This document shows, in pieces, positions 1 to 8,641 of a stretch of 64,000 nucleotides of DNA. The position numbers and the translations under genes are program-made. The notes beneath the pieces were generated by a model. It did not search any database and was not told the origin of the DNA. It saw only the letters and a program-made list of their open reading frames with translations. The stretch is from DASUPK01 sp963743575 (lineage in GTDB: Bacteria > Actinomycetota > Thermoleophilia > Solirubrobacterales > 70-9). Numbering within the stretch: position 1 is the first letter of the stretch; each line of letters starts with the position of its first letter. The stretch lies in assembly GCA_963743575.1 (NCBI GenBank), contig CAVUQC010000007.1, positions 186,001-250,000 on the forward strand. The letters run 5' to 3'.

Positions 1-1
1 G

Positions 2-661
2 GACACCTTCGGCGGCACGGTCAACGACGTCGTCCTGGCCGTCGTCAGCGGCGCGCTCCGGAGCTGGCTGCGCAGCCGCGGGCTGAAGACCGAGGGCCTC
101 GAGCTGCGGGCGCTGGTCCCGGTCTCGATCCGCGCTGAGGACGAGCACGGCCAGCTCGGCAACCGCATCGCCGCGATGCGGGGGCCGCTGCCCGTCTACA
201 TCGAGGACCCCGTCAAGCGGCTCGACGCGGTCAAGCGCTCTATGGGCAGCCTGAAGGAGTCGAAGCAGGCGCTCGGCGCCGAGGTGATCTCGCGCTTCAA
301 CGACTTTGCCCCGCCGACCCTCCTGGCCCAGGCCTCGCGCATCAACTTCTCCACCCGCCTCTTCAACCTGATCGTCACCAACGTGCCCGGTCCGCAGATT
401 CCGCTCTACGTGCTCGGCCGCGAACTGCAGGATGTCTTCCCCGTCGCCTTCCTGCCCGAGAACCACGCCCTCGCGATCGCGATCATGTCCTACAACGGCG
501 GCATCGACTTCGGCCTGCTCGGCGACTACGACACGATGGAGGACCTCGAGATGCTCGCCACCGGCCTCTCCGAGTCGCTCTCCGACCTGCTCGCCGCAGC
601 CGAGGCCGCGGAGGCTCGTTCCCAGGCTGATCTGGCCGCCGGCGCCGACCTGCCCGGCTAG
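2..661 (+). CDS. Wax ester synthase/diacylglycerol acyltransferase (WS/DGAT), C-terminal part
   Basis: This is the 3' part of a gene that begins before the window; the frame is open from base 2 and gives 219 residues. The stretches NDVVLAVVSGALR, LRALVPVSIR and FNLIVTNVPGPQIPLY are typical of the C-terminal half of actinobacterial WS/DGAT enzymes, which esterify acyl-CoA with fatty alcohols or diacylglycerol to make storage lipid. The HHxxxDG active-site motif would be in the missing N-terminal half. The TAG stop lies within a CTAG shared with the convergent subtilase gene. Family assignment is firm; substrate is unknown. Confidence 0.85.
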   Translation, partial: DTFGGTVNDVVLAVVSGALRSWLRSRGLKTEGLELRALVPVSIRAEDEHGQLGNRIAAMRGPLPVYIEDPVKRLDAVKRSMGSLKESKQALGAEVISRFNDFAPPTLLAQASRINFSTRLFNLIVTNVPGPQIPLYVLGRELQDVFPVAFLPENHALAIAIMSYNGGIDFGLLGDYDTMEDLEMLATGLSESLSDLLAAAEAAEARSQADLAAGADLPG

Positions 662-2370
662 CCCTTCAGCCGGAGGTCGGGTCGCTCCGGAGCCGCCTCT
701 CGGTTCCCGTCCCCGTCGATCGCGATCGAGTAGAACCGGTAGCGGCGGCCGGCCTTGCCGTGGAAGGTCAGCTTCCCCTTGGTCGCCTTCCCGATCCGGT
801 GGTATCGACCGCCATCGGCTGAGGCGAACACCAGGACCTTCTTGACCCCTGCTGTGGGGAGCTTCACGCAGCCGGTGCCTCCCGAGGTGTCCGACCGCTT
901 GATCTTCAGGTCCAGCGCGCCCTGGTCTCGTCGTGCCCGCTTCACCCTGGACTTGGGCGCTCCCACGTCCCGGTCGAGGGCCGCCGCAACCGCCTGGTCG
1001 ACCCGGACCACGCCCCAGCCGATGCCGTCCCCATAGGAGCCGCAGTGACTCGCGGTCGCCTTGATCAGATGGACGACCTTGGTGTTGACGATGTTCGGCT
1101 TCACCGCGCGGATCAACGCGGCCACCCCGGCGACCTGGGGGGTCGCCATGCTCGTGCCCTCGAGGTAGCCGAAGCGGTTGTCCCCGTTCACGGTGGTGCG
1201 GCCTCCGGAGGAATCCTCACTCACGCTGTTCGACGGCCAGCTCGAGAGGATTCCCTGCTGCCCGCCGACGGCGTTGGTCGCCGAACCGAACCCTGCAACC
1301 GAGACACGGCTCGTCTGCTCGGCGAACCCGGATGGCGTGCCGTTGTACTGCGCCGAAGTGACCACCAAGCCGCGGTCGAAGCTCGCGTTCGGGCCGCTGC
1401 CGAGCGGCTGCGCCCACTCTTCCGGATAGATGCAGTTGTGCGGGTCGGGCAGCGGAAAGGTGTTGCACGAGCCGGTCGGATTCGGAGTGTTGTCCCCGGC
1501 CACCACCACGACGGAGCCCCGTGACTGTGCGTAGTTGAGGGCCGGCACGAGGGCGGAGTCGCAGCCGCCAAGGCTCATGTTGATCACGTCGCTTCGCCGA
1601 TCGGCGGCTGCGGTGACCGCGGCGATGACGTTCGAGCACGATCCCGGCAGAACGAGCTTGGCGATGTAGAGGGAGCAGTCGAACCCCATCGACGCGATCC
1701 CGAAGGCGTTATCCGAGTCGCCGCAGGCGAGCCCGGCGGTGTGAGTGCCGTGGCCGATTGGATCGGTGGTCGGCGAGGTGGTCCCGAACGCAGCCGCTCC
1801 CGCGATGTGACTCGCGATGTCGGGGTGGCTGCCGTCGACGCCGGAGTCGACCATCGCCACCTCGGCGCCCGTCCCCCGCGAGAGGTCCCAGGCACGGGGC
1901 CCACCCTCCCGGATCAGGTTCCACTGGGTCAGGTCGCCATTGGGCGCGTGCGGATCGGTGTGGGTGAAGGCAAAGTCGTTCGGCGAATAGCGAAGCTGGA
2001 CCGGCGGGTCCGGGTGCACCGATTCCACCCGCGGGTCCCCCGCCAGCTCGCGCTTCAGAGCCGGGAGCCCTCCGGGACCGAGCCCGACGCTAAGCATCCC
2101 GATCTCGGGAACGGCGCTCGCCACGTCGAGGCCGTTGCGATGCGCCACCTGGCCGAGGATTCCGCTCGACACCGAGCGGAGCTCGTGCCAGCGCACTCGC
2201 GCCGCCGGGGCGTCACCGCCGGGCAGGCTCGGAGTGTCCACCAGGACGACGGCCCGTCCGGTCCCGGCGGAACCGCTCGCCGGCGCCTGCGCGCCTGCGT
2301 TCTCCGTCGCGGCCAGGACCATCACCCCGAGCGCGGCAGTCATCAAAGCTGCCCGCCTCATACCACCCAT
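658..2370 (-). CDS. Secreted subtilisin-like serine protease (S8 family)
   Basis: The 570-residue protein starts with a signal peptide (about residues 1-28, ending AGAQA), followed by a likely inhibitory propeptide to about residue 125. The catalytic triad is visible: Asp175 in VDSGVDGSHPD, His207 in GHGTHTAG and Ser407 in GTSMATPQVAG, with oxyanion Asn294 in AGDNTPN. A lysine/arginine-rich linker near residue 475 leads to a small beta-rich C-terminal domain of about 90 residues. It should be an exported endoprotease. The alternative start at Met4 would also leave a good signal peptide. It stands alone; its stop overlaps that of the upstream acyltransferase gene. Confidence 0.93.
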   Translation of the reverse strand: MGGMRRAALMTAALGVMVLAATENAGAQAPASGSAGTGRAVVLVDTPSLPGGDAPAARVRWHELRSVSSGILGQVAHRNGLDVASAVPEIGMLSVGLGPGGLPALKRELAGDPRVESVHPDPPVQLRYSPNDFAFTHTDPHAPNGDLTQWNLIREGGPRAWDLSRGTGAEVAMVDSGVDGSHPDIASHIAGAAAFGTTSPTTDPIGHGTHTAGLACGDSDNAFGIASMGFDCSLYIAKLVLPGSCSNVIAAVTAAADRRSDVINMSLGGCDSALVPALNYAQSRGSVVVVAGDNTPNPTGSCNTFPLPDPHNCIYPEEWAQPLGSGPNASFDRGLVVTSAQYNGTPSGFAEQTSRVSVAGFGSATNAVGGQQGILSSWPSNSVSEDSSGGRTTVNGDNRFGYLEGTSMATPQVAGVAALIRAVKPNIVNTKVVHLIKATASHCGSYGDGIGWGVVRVDQAVAAALDRDVGAPKSRVKRARRDQGALDLKIKRSDTSGGTGCVKLPTAGVKKVLVFASADGGRYHRIGKATKGKLTFHGKAGRRYRFYSIAIDGDGNREAAPERPDLRLKG

Positions 2371-2451
2371 GAAACAACTCTAGGTCCGGATCGGTGCGCC
2401 GTGTGGCGGTCGGTCTGGATCCGGCTTCGCCATCAAACGCGGCTCCAGGCG

Positions 2452-3657
2452 CTATGTCACCTGCGTGCGTTCTCTCTGGCGCCGAGCCAGGGCGTCGACG
2501 GTCACCGCGGCGAGCAGCACGCCGCCCGTGATCATGTACTTGACGTCCGAATTCAGGCCGAGCAGATCCATCCCGTTCGAGATCGATCCGATCACCACGG
2601 CACCCAGCAGCGCCGACCAGACCGAGCCGCGACCTCCGAACAGGCTGGTGCCGGCGATCACCGGTCCCGCTATGGCGAGCAGCAGGATGTCGCCGGAGCC
2701 GGAGGCCTGGTTGACGGCGATCAGCCGCGATGCCGCCAGGATTCCGCCCGCCGCGGCCATCGTCGAGCAGATCGTGAAGACGAGGATTCGGACTCGGTTG
2801 ATCGGGATGCCTGCGCGCCGCGCCGCCTCGGCGTTCCCGCCGGTGGCGAAGATGTGTCGGCCGAACGGCGTCCGCGTCGTGAGCCAGGCGAAGAAGCCGC
2901 AGAACGCTACGAGGATCAGCGCCGAGAGCGGGATGCCTCGATCCGAGCTCAGGATTGCCACGGCGGCGAAGCTCGCGACTCCGACGATCACAGTCCGAAT
3001 TACGACTCCGGTGATCGGATCGGTCTCGAGGCCCGCCTTCTGTCGCCGGCGCAACTCCAGCAGCCCGGTCCCGAAGGTCGCAGCCGTGACGATCGCTGCA
3101 AGGGCGTAGCCCACGCCGGCCGAGTAGAACTTCCCGGCGAGATCGGTGATCGTGCTCGGCGGAAGGTTGATCGTGCCGGTGTTTCCGAGCACGGCTAAGA
3201 GCGCCCCCTGCCAGGCGAGCAGTCCCGCAAGGGTCACCACGAACGACGGGATCCCGAAGAAGGTGACCATGAAGCCGTTGAAGAACCCGATGATGGCGCC
3301 GGTCGCAAGGCCGGCGAGGATTGCGAGTTCTGGACTCCATCCGTGCTTCACCTGGAGCACCGCCATCACGCCGGCCGCCAGCCCGCTGACCGCGCCGACC
3401 GAGAGGTCGATCTCGCCGAGCAACAGGACCAGCACCACGCCGACGGAGATGAGCCCGATGGCCGCAATCTGAAGCGTCAGGTTGGTGAGGTTGATCGCGG
3501 AGAGGAAGCGGTCGTTCTCAAACTGGAAGATGACCCAGATCAGCGCGATCGTCAGGAAGACCCGCAGCGAACCGAGCTCGCCGCGGGCGAGGCGCGTGAT
3601 GACGCTGAAGCGGCTCTCCTGGCGCGCGCCGTCCGCGGTCTGCGTGGCGCCCTCCAT
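2452..3657 (-). CDS. Sugar ABC transporter permease (RbsC/XylH type)
   Basis: This 401-residue polytopic membrane protein has about ten hydrophobic segments and the pattern of the BPD_transp_2 permeases that move monosaccharides, including SVGVVLVLLLGEIDLSVGAV near residue 75 and GRHIFATGGNAEAARRAG near residue 270. It is the last gene of the transporter operon; its ATG overlaps the TAA stop of the ATPase gene by one base (TAATG), so translation is probably coupled. The substrate cannot be read from sequence; xylose-type sugars are plausible because the binding protein resembles XylF. Confidence 0.9.
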   Translation of the reverse strand: MEGATQTADGARQESRFSVITRLARGELGSLRVFLTIALIWVIFQFENDRFLSAINLTNLTLQIAAIGLISVGVVLVLLLGEIDLSVGAVSGLAAGVMAVLQVKHGWSPELAILAGLATGAIIGFFNGFMVTFFGIPSFVVTLAGLLAWQGALLAVLGNTGTINLPPSTITDLAGKFYSAGVGYALAAIVTAATFGTGLLELRRRQKAGLETDPITGVVIRTVIVGVASFAAVAILSSDRGIPLSALILVAFCGFFAWLTTRTPFGRHIFATGGNAEAARRAGIPINRVRILVFTICSTMAAAGGILAASRLIAVNQASGSGDILLLAIAGPVIAGTSLFGGRGSVWSALLGAVVIGSISNGMDLLGLNSDVKYMITGGVLLAAVTVDALARRQRERTQVT

Positions 3658-4463
3658 TACTTGCCCTCCTTCGTGAAGTCGATTTCGGCCGAGGCGCCCG
3701 TGATCGCAGCCACGACCTCCTCGCGGGTCGTCGTCTTGATGTCGAAGGTGGCCTCCCGCCTGCCCAGCCGCAGCACGACGATCCGGTCGGCGACCTCGAA
3801 GATGTCCTCGAGGTTGTGGCTGATCACCACCACGCCGAGGCCGCGCTCGCGGAGGCGTTTGATCAGGCTGAGCACCTGCGCGGTCTGCGCCACGCCGAGG
3901 GCCGCCGTGGGCTCGTCGAGCAGCACGACCTTGGGCTCCCCGAGCAGCGACCGGGCGATTGCCACCGACTGGCGCTGGCCTCCGGAGAGGCTCCCTACCT
4001 CGGTTCGGACGCTGCCGAGCGTGGTCACCGCGAGCTCGTCGAGGAGATCGAGCGAATGCTGCTCCATCTCGGTCTCGTTGATGACCGGGAGCGGGATGCC
4101 GCCGTTGCCCACCACCTCCTGCCCGAGATAGAGGTTGGCGACCACGTCGAGGTTGTCGCAGAGGGCGAGATCCTGGTGGACCGTTGCGATTCCGAGCTTC
4201 GTGGCCGTGTTCGGGTCGCTGATCTTGACCGGCTTGCCCCTGAAGTACGCCTGCCCCGAATCGGGAGGTTGCACGCCGTCGATCGCCTTGATCAGTGTGG
4301 ACTTCCCGGCCCCGTTGTCGCCGACGAGCGCCAAGACCTCGCCGGCGTCGACCTCGAAGTCGACGTCGGTGAGCGCCTGGACGGGGCCGAAGCTCTTGGT
4401 GAACCCCTTGAGCGCGAGGAGATGATCCGGCTTGCCGTTGCCGCTCTGCTTCTGCTCGGTCAC
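3657..4463 (-). CDS. Sugar ABC transporter ATP-binding protein
   Basis: The 268-residue ATPase carries Walker A GDNGAGKST (near residue 49), the signature LSGGQRQSVAIARS, Walker B VVLLDEPTA and the switch His in VISHNLED. It has a single nucleotide-binding domain, unlike the duplicated RbsA or XylG proteins of about 500 residues, so it should act as a homodimer as in FrcA-like transporters. It lies between the binding-protein and permease genes on the same strand. A strong palindrome separates it from the upstream binding-protein gene and may lower its expression relative to that gene. Confidence 0.93.
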   Translation of the reverse strand: MTEQKQSGNGKPDHLLALKGFTKSFGPVQALTDVDFEVDAGEVLALVGDNGAGKSTLIKAIDGVQPPDSGQAYFRGKPVKISDPNTATKLGIATVHQDLALCDNLDVVANLYLGQEVVGNGGIPLPVINETEMEQHSLDLLDELAVTTLGSVRTEVGSLSGGQRQSVAIARSLLGEPKVVLLDEPTAALGVAQTAQVLSLIKRLRERGLGVVVISHNLEDIFEVADRIVVLRLGRREATFDIKTTTREEVVAAITGASAEIDFTKEGK

Positions 4464-4503
4464 CTTCTCATCTCCTCGCTCTCGGGGTTCAACTCATGTC
4501 CGT

Positions 4504-4531
4504 CCGGGGTCAGGCTTAAGCCTGACCCCGG
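4504..4531 (-). terminator. Perfect 28-bp palindrome between binding-protein and ATPase genes
   Basis: The sequence CCGGGGTCAGGCTT followed by its exact reverse complement forms a 12-bp GC-rich stem with a TTAA loop in the minus-strand transcript, beginning 7 bases after the binding-protein stop codon. No U-tract follows, so it is more likely a processing or 3'-protecting stem-loop, or a partial attenuator, than a full intrinsic terminator. Such structures commonly leave more mRNA for the binding protein than for the membrane components. It may also be a dispersed repeat in this genome. Confidence 0.6.
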
Positions 4532-4537
4532 TCATTC

Positions 4538-5659
4538 TCAACCGCTGATTCCGGCCGCCTGGCAGGCCGACTGGAATTCAGGGGTGCAGACGTCGCTGGC
4601 GGTCCAATAACCGTTCGAACCGATCAGCGGCTGACCGCCGTACGTCGCGGTGGCGACGTTGTCCTTCGTCACCGCAATGGGGGTCAGCAGGTCCGACGGG
4701 ACATCCGTCGCACCGTTGTTGGTCTTCGTGGTGATCATGTTCGGCGGAACCGGCTTGCCGTTGGCGAGCGCAACCGCCATCTGGGCTGCTGCCGTTGCCT
4801 CCGGCTTGGTCGCCTTGTAGACCGTCATGAACTGGTCGCCGGTGAGGATCCGCTGAACGGCCTCGAGCTCGGCGTCCTGACCCGTCGACGGGATCGTCTT
4901 CGGATCGATTCCGGCAGCCTGCATCGCCGCGATCGCACCGCCAGCGGTGCCGTCATTCATGGCGTACAGACCCTTGAACCCGGTCTTGCCGAGCGCCGTG
5001 ATCGCCTGATCCATCTCGGACTGTGCCTTGTCGGGGCTCCAATCCGGGGTGTCGTACTCCTTGGCGACCTGGACGTTCGCTGAAGACAGCGCCGAGCTCG
5101 CGCCCTGACCGAACAACTTCGCGTTGCTGTCGGTCGGGGAACCGTTGATCTTCACGATCGGCCCGTTCGCGTTGCCGTCATCGGCGAGCTTCTTGGCCAG
5201 GGTGCTGCCCTGAAGCTCTCCGACCTTGACGTTGTCGAACGAGACGTACGCGGCGATGTCAGGGGTGTCCAGAATCAGACGGTCGTAGCTCACGACCGGG
5301 ACGTTCTGCTGCTTCGCCAGGTTCACCATCGAAGCGGCGGACGTCGCGTCCACCGGGTCGAGGACCACCACGTCGGCCCCGTCGGTGAGCGCCGACTCCA
5401 TCTGAGACTGCTGCGTCGACGCGTCCTGGTTCGCGTTGTTGTAGATCAGATCGCAGTCCGGGCACGCCGTCTTCAGGGCGGCCTCGAACTCTGGGTGATC
5501 GTGAGCCTCGTAGCGAGTCGTCTTCGACTCCGGCAGCAGCAGGGCTATCTTCGGCCCCCCGCCACCTCCGCCGCCCCCACAGGCGACGAGCCCGAGCCCG
5601 ATCACGAGCGCCGCCACGGAAAGCATGGCGCCGCGGGCCCAGCTCTTCGAATCAGTCAC
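4538..5659 (-). CDS. Sugar ABC transporter substrate-binding lipoprotein (XylF-like)
   Basis: This periplasmic-binding-protein family 1 lipoprotein has a signal sequence ending in the lipobox LVAC and then a glycine run. The domain starts at PKIALLLPESKTTRYE and includes ADVVVLDPVDATSA and the hinge-region YAMNDGTAGGAIAAM typical of XylF-type sugar binding proteins. I choose the GTG at 5659 (protein starting TDSKSWARG, 373 residues) because GGAGG lies 8 bases before it; an upstream in-frame ATG at 5713 would add 18 unlikely residues ahead of the signal peptide. It is the second gene of the operon after the ROK regulator. Confidence 0.9.
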   Translation of the reverse strand: MTDSKSWARGAMLSVAALVIGLGLVACGGGGGGGGPKIALLLPESKTTRYEAHDHPEFEAALKTACPDCDLIYNNANQDASTQQSQMESALTDGADVVVLDPVDATSAASMVNLAKQQNVPVVSYDRLILDTPDIAAYVSFDNVKVGELQGSTLAKKLADDGNANGPIVKINGSPTDSNAKLFGQGASSALSSANVQVAKEYDTPDWSPDKAQSEMDQAITALGKTGFKGLYAMNDGTAGGAIAAMQAAGIDPKTIPSTGQDAELEAVQRILTGDQFMTVYKATKPEATAAAQMAVALANGKPVPPNMITTKTNNGATDVPSDLLTPIAVTKDNVATATYGGQPLIGSNGYWTASDVCTPEFQSACQAAGISG

Positions 5660-5719
5660 ACGTACCACCTCCACTGGTTGTTCATGTTCCTCTCTGGTTG
5701 ATTTGAGTTCCAAACGAGT

Positions 5720-6934
5720 TCATGCGGCCACCCGGGCGGGCGTTCCCGCGCCGACGAGGCCATCGGTTGCATGCAAGACGAGTGCGAGCGCGCCGAGCAG
5801 CTCCGCGCGCTCTCCGAGGACCCCCGCCACCACGCTCACCTGATCTGCCGCGCTGTTGATGGCGTAGCGCCGGATCGACTCCAGCACGGGTTCGGTGATC
5901 ACGTCTCCGGCGGCGCTCAGGTCGCCGCCGATGATCACGCAGTTGGGGTTGACGAGATTGCAGATGCTGGCGAGCGCCACCCCGATCTCGCGGCCGGCCT
6001 CGCCGATGATCCTGGTCGCGGCGGGGTCCCTCTTCGCGATCAGCTCGAGCAGCTCCCTCGGCGACACGGACTCCCCCCGGCTGGCCCCGACCTGCTCTGC
6101 GATCGCGCGGGCGGAGGCGACCGTCTCGAGGCACCCCTTACTCCCGCAGCGGCAGATCGCGGTGCCGTTCTGGGCGGGGATGTGGCCGATCTCCCCGGCC
6201 GTGCCGCCGGAGCCCTCGTGCAACCGCCCGCCGAACAGGAGGCCGGCTCCGACCCCCGAGGAGAGCTTTATGTAGATGACGTCGGAATATCCGCGGCCGG
6301 AGCCCCAGACGACCTCGGCGAGCGCGCCCAGGTTGGCGTCGTTCTCGACTTTCACCGGCAGCCGGAGCCGCCGCTCCATCTCCATCGCCGCGTTGACGCC
6401 AACCCATCCCGGGAGAATCGAGGACGAGCCCACGGCGCCGGTCGACCGGTTGATCGGGCCGGGGAGTCCCATACCCACCCCGATCACTCCCTTGCGCTCG
6501 ACGTTCGCCTCGTTCAGCACCTCGGCGACCAGCTCGGCCGCTTCGTTGAGCCCCTCCTCCGCCGAGTGATCGACGTCCAGCTCGCGCCGGGTCTCCGCGA
6601 GCACCTCGTGGGAGAGATCCGACACCGCCACCCGGAGGTGGGAGTGTCCGAAGTCGACGCCCACGGCGAGGCCGGCCGACGGATTCAGGGAGAGGAGAAC
6701 CGGCGGCCTTCCCCCAGCCTCGCCATGAGCGACGCCTGTCGCCTCCGCCCGCTCGGTTAGCAGGCCCGCCTCGATCAGGTCGGAGACGATGCTCGAGACC
6801 GTGGAGCGCGACAGCCCCGTCGCGCGGGCGATCTCGGCGCGGCTGGCGGTTCCCCGGCCCCGGAGCGCGTCGATGACGCGCCCACGATTGAGCTCACGGA
6901 GGGAACGGAGAGATCCGGAGTCCGCCGATTCCAC
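5720..6934 (-). CDS. ROK-family transcriptional regulator
   Basis: The 404-residue protein has an N-terminal winged helix-turn-helix (about residues 12-60, with SRAEIARATGLSRSTVSSI) fused to a ROK sugar-kinase-like domain with the zinc motif CRCGSKGCLE. This is the NagC/XylR architecture, in which sugar binding releases the repressor from DNA. It is the first gene of the run leading into the sugar ABC transporter, so it probably controls that operon and itself. The start is a GTG at 6934, placed because the HTH begins soon after it. Whether the kinase fold is catalytic is unknown. Confidence 0.92.
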   Translation of the reverse strand: MESADSGSLRSLRELNRGRVIDALRGRGTASRAEIARATGLSRSTVSSIVSDLIEAGLLTERAEATGVAHGEAGGRPPVLLSLNPSAGLAVGVDFGHSHLRVAVSDLSHEVLAETRRELDVDHSAEEGLNEAAELVAEVLNEANVERKGVIGVGMGLPGPINRSTGAVGSSSILPGWVGVNAAMEMERRLRLPVKVENDANLGALAEVVWGSGRGYSDVIYIKLSSGVGAGLLFGGRLHEGSGGTAGEIGHIPAQNGTAICRCGSKGCLETVASARAIAEQVGASRGESVSPRELLELIAKRDPAATRIIGEAGREIGVALASICNLVNPNCVIIGGDLSAAGDVITEPVLESIRRYAINSAADQVSVVAGVLGERAELLGALALVLHATDGLVGAGTPARVAA

Positions 6935-6943
6935 GCGAACGGC

Positions 6944-6972
6944 ACCCTTAACGAATATTCGGGCTTTGTCAA
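6944..6972 (-). promoter_or_regulatory. Candidate promoter and small palindrome upstream of the ROK operon
   Basis: Reading the minus strand, TTGACA lies at 6972-6967 and a weak -10-like TAAGGG or AAGGGT follows 16-17 bases later, only about 10 bases before the GTG start of the ROK gene. The 10-bp palindrome CGAATATTCG (6952-6961) sits in the spacer, a suitable place for a repressor. The -35 match is perfect but the -10 is poor, so the call is tentative. Confidence 0.35.
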
Positions 6973-7071
6973 GTGTCCGGAGAAACTATCGCCAGCTCGC
7001 ACAGGGAATGTCCTGGCTCACAACAAAACCGACGGGCGAACGACAAACCACCCGGATCGCGGGCTCGTCGA

Positions 7072-7956
7072 TCAGCCTCCCTGAGCCCCGATCCCGTGCT
7101 GCAGATCCGGGGCCGGGTGGCTCGAGCCCCCTCCGCCGCTGCCGCTGCCGCCTCCACTCGGCGCTGGGGCGAGCGTGGGGGGCGCTGTCACCGGCGGGCT
7201 CGCGGTCGGGACGGTCGTGGGTGTCGTCTTGGCGGCGGCCTTCCTCGCGGCGGCGGCCGCGGCGGCCGCGGCGGCCGCCTCACGCTCGCGCTTTCGCTCG
7301 GCGGCCCTCCGGGCCTCGGCAGTCGCCTCCTTCCGCGCTTGCACGCGCGAGCGGTGGATTGAGGCAGGAGCACCCAGTACGTTCGAGACGGCGACGGCAG
7401 GCTGCAGGCGGGAGGCTTGGGTGCCTGAGCTGGTACTCAAGCTCAGGGCGATCAGAGCGATCGTAGTCACCCCGAGTGCCGCGAGAATTGGCCAATAAAG
7501 ACGTGAGCCCAGAGCAAGACTAGATCGCGGCACTCGGCGGGCGATCCGCACGGATTGCGGGACGCGGGGGGCGACTCGCACGGATTGCGGCGCGCGCGGC
7601 GCGATTCGTGCCAGCGAGCGGCGCAGAGGGCCGGGCAATTCCACGCTGAGGGCGACCGACAGCCGCTCCAGGATCTCCGCACTTGGCGGGTGCCCCTGCT
7701 CGATACGTGCGACGGTCAAATCGCTCGTGTGGATTCTCGCGGCGAGCTCTCTCTGGGTCAGTCCCAGCTTGGCGCGCTCGTTGGCGACCAGTGCGCCAAA
7801 TACGGACCCCCCGGTCGTCACCGACTCAGAAGACGGGCTGAACCTCCGCGTTGCGGAACCGTTCTCAGAGTCGATCGGGGATGGCGACTTCGATCGGTTT
7901 GCCGGGCGAAGGCCGGTCTTGCGCCTCACCGATGTTCCTGACTTCTTCTCACCCAA
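7072..7956 (-). CDS. Membrane-anchored XRE-type HTH protein (RodZ-like layout), paralog A
   Basis: The 294-residue protein has a Cro/CI-type helix-turn-helix at about residues 59-108 (RAKLGLTQRELAARIHTSDL), short arginine/proline repeats of the type APRxPQSVR, one membrane segment at about 155-174 and an extracytoplasmic tail. The tail holds an alanine-rich helical stretch, a Thr/Pro stretch and a Gly/Ser-rich end terminating in GIGAQGG. The layout resembles RodZ but the extracellular domain is different. A clear paralog lies at 9339-10220. DNA-binding ability and role are unknown; an envelope or morphology function is an inference. Confidence 0.75.
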   Translation of the reverse strand: MGEKKSGTSVRRKTGLRPANRSKSPSPIDSENGSATRRFSPSSESVTTGGSVFGALVANERAKLGLTQRELAARIHTSDLTVARIEQGHPPSAEILERLSVALSVELPGPLRRSLARIAPRAPQSVRVAPRVPQSVRIARRVPRSSLALGSRLYWPILAALGVTTIALIALSLSTSSGTQASRLQPAVAVSNVLGAPASIHRSRVQARKEATAEARRAAERKREREAAAAAAAAAAARKAAAKTTPTTVPTASPPVTAPPTLAPAPSGGGSGSGGGGSSHPAPDLQHGIGAQGG

Positions 7957-8072
7957 AAACGGTCACCCCGCAACAGCCCTCTCAGGAATCCCCCTTAAGG
8001 GAAACCGTTGGTATTGGACAAAGATTGACTCCCGTTGAGACTAGACCAGGTGCCGAGGCACCGCAAAAGGGC

Positions 8073-8630
8073 CTAACCGGCGTTTTGCCCCAGAGGCGCG
8101 ATCCCGCCCGCGGTCGCAAGCTGAAGCGCCCTCCCAGCCCGGGGGTCGTAGACCTCGATCTGGATGTCCTCCCGCGGATAGGCGATGTGGACGTTGTCCG
8201 GGCTTGCCCGAGCAGCGACCACGAGGCCGCCGTCGGGAGTGTGCTCCACGACCGCCCCGGGGTCATGGGAGGCGTAACGGAGCGTCCGATAGGCATCGGC
8301 ATATGGATAGGTCGCGACGGTCAGCGCCGGGGTACGACGGGAACCGACCTGCGCCTCATCCGCGAGGTAGCGGATGAAGACGTTGCCATTGACATCGATC
8401 GTAAGCTCGTACTTTCCGGGTCGCTGCCCGGCCCAATAGACCGGGTGCCCGACTGATTCCTCCAGGTCCCGCAGCCTCTGGATGCTCACCGCGACAGGCT
8501 TCTGGGGCCTCGGTCGCTCCGCTCGCAGCGTGCCAGATCCGCGATCGGAGCCTCCGCAACCGGCGAGCGAGACGATGGTGATCGCGGCCACCGCCACCGC
8601 CACGCCCGTGACCCAGGACACTCCGCGCAA
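8073..8630 (-). CDS. Putative lipoprotein of unknown function
   Basis: This 185-residue protein has a signal sequence with lipobox LAGC (Cys near residue 25), then a compact globular domain with the segments HPVYWAG, YELTIDVNGNVFIRYL and VVAARASPDNVHIAYP. I remember similar lipoproteins in Solirubrobacterales genomes but know no function. It sits between the two membrane-HTH paralogs and next to the collagen-like gene, all on the minus strand, so it probably belongs to the same envelope locus. Confidence 0.7.
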   Translation of the reverse strand: MRGVSWVTGVAVAVAAITIVSLAGCGGSDRGSGTLRAERPRPQKPVAVSIQRLRDLEESVGHPVYWAGQRPGKYELTIDVNGNVFIRYLADEAQVGSRRTPALTVATYPYADAYRTLRYASHDPGAVVEHTPDGGLVVAARASPDNVHIAYPREDIQIEVYDPRAGRALQLATAGGIAPLGQNAG

Positions 8631-8641
8631 TCGATACCTCG

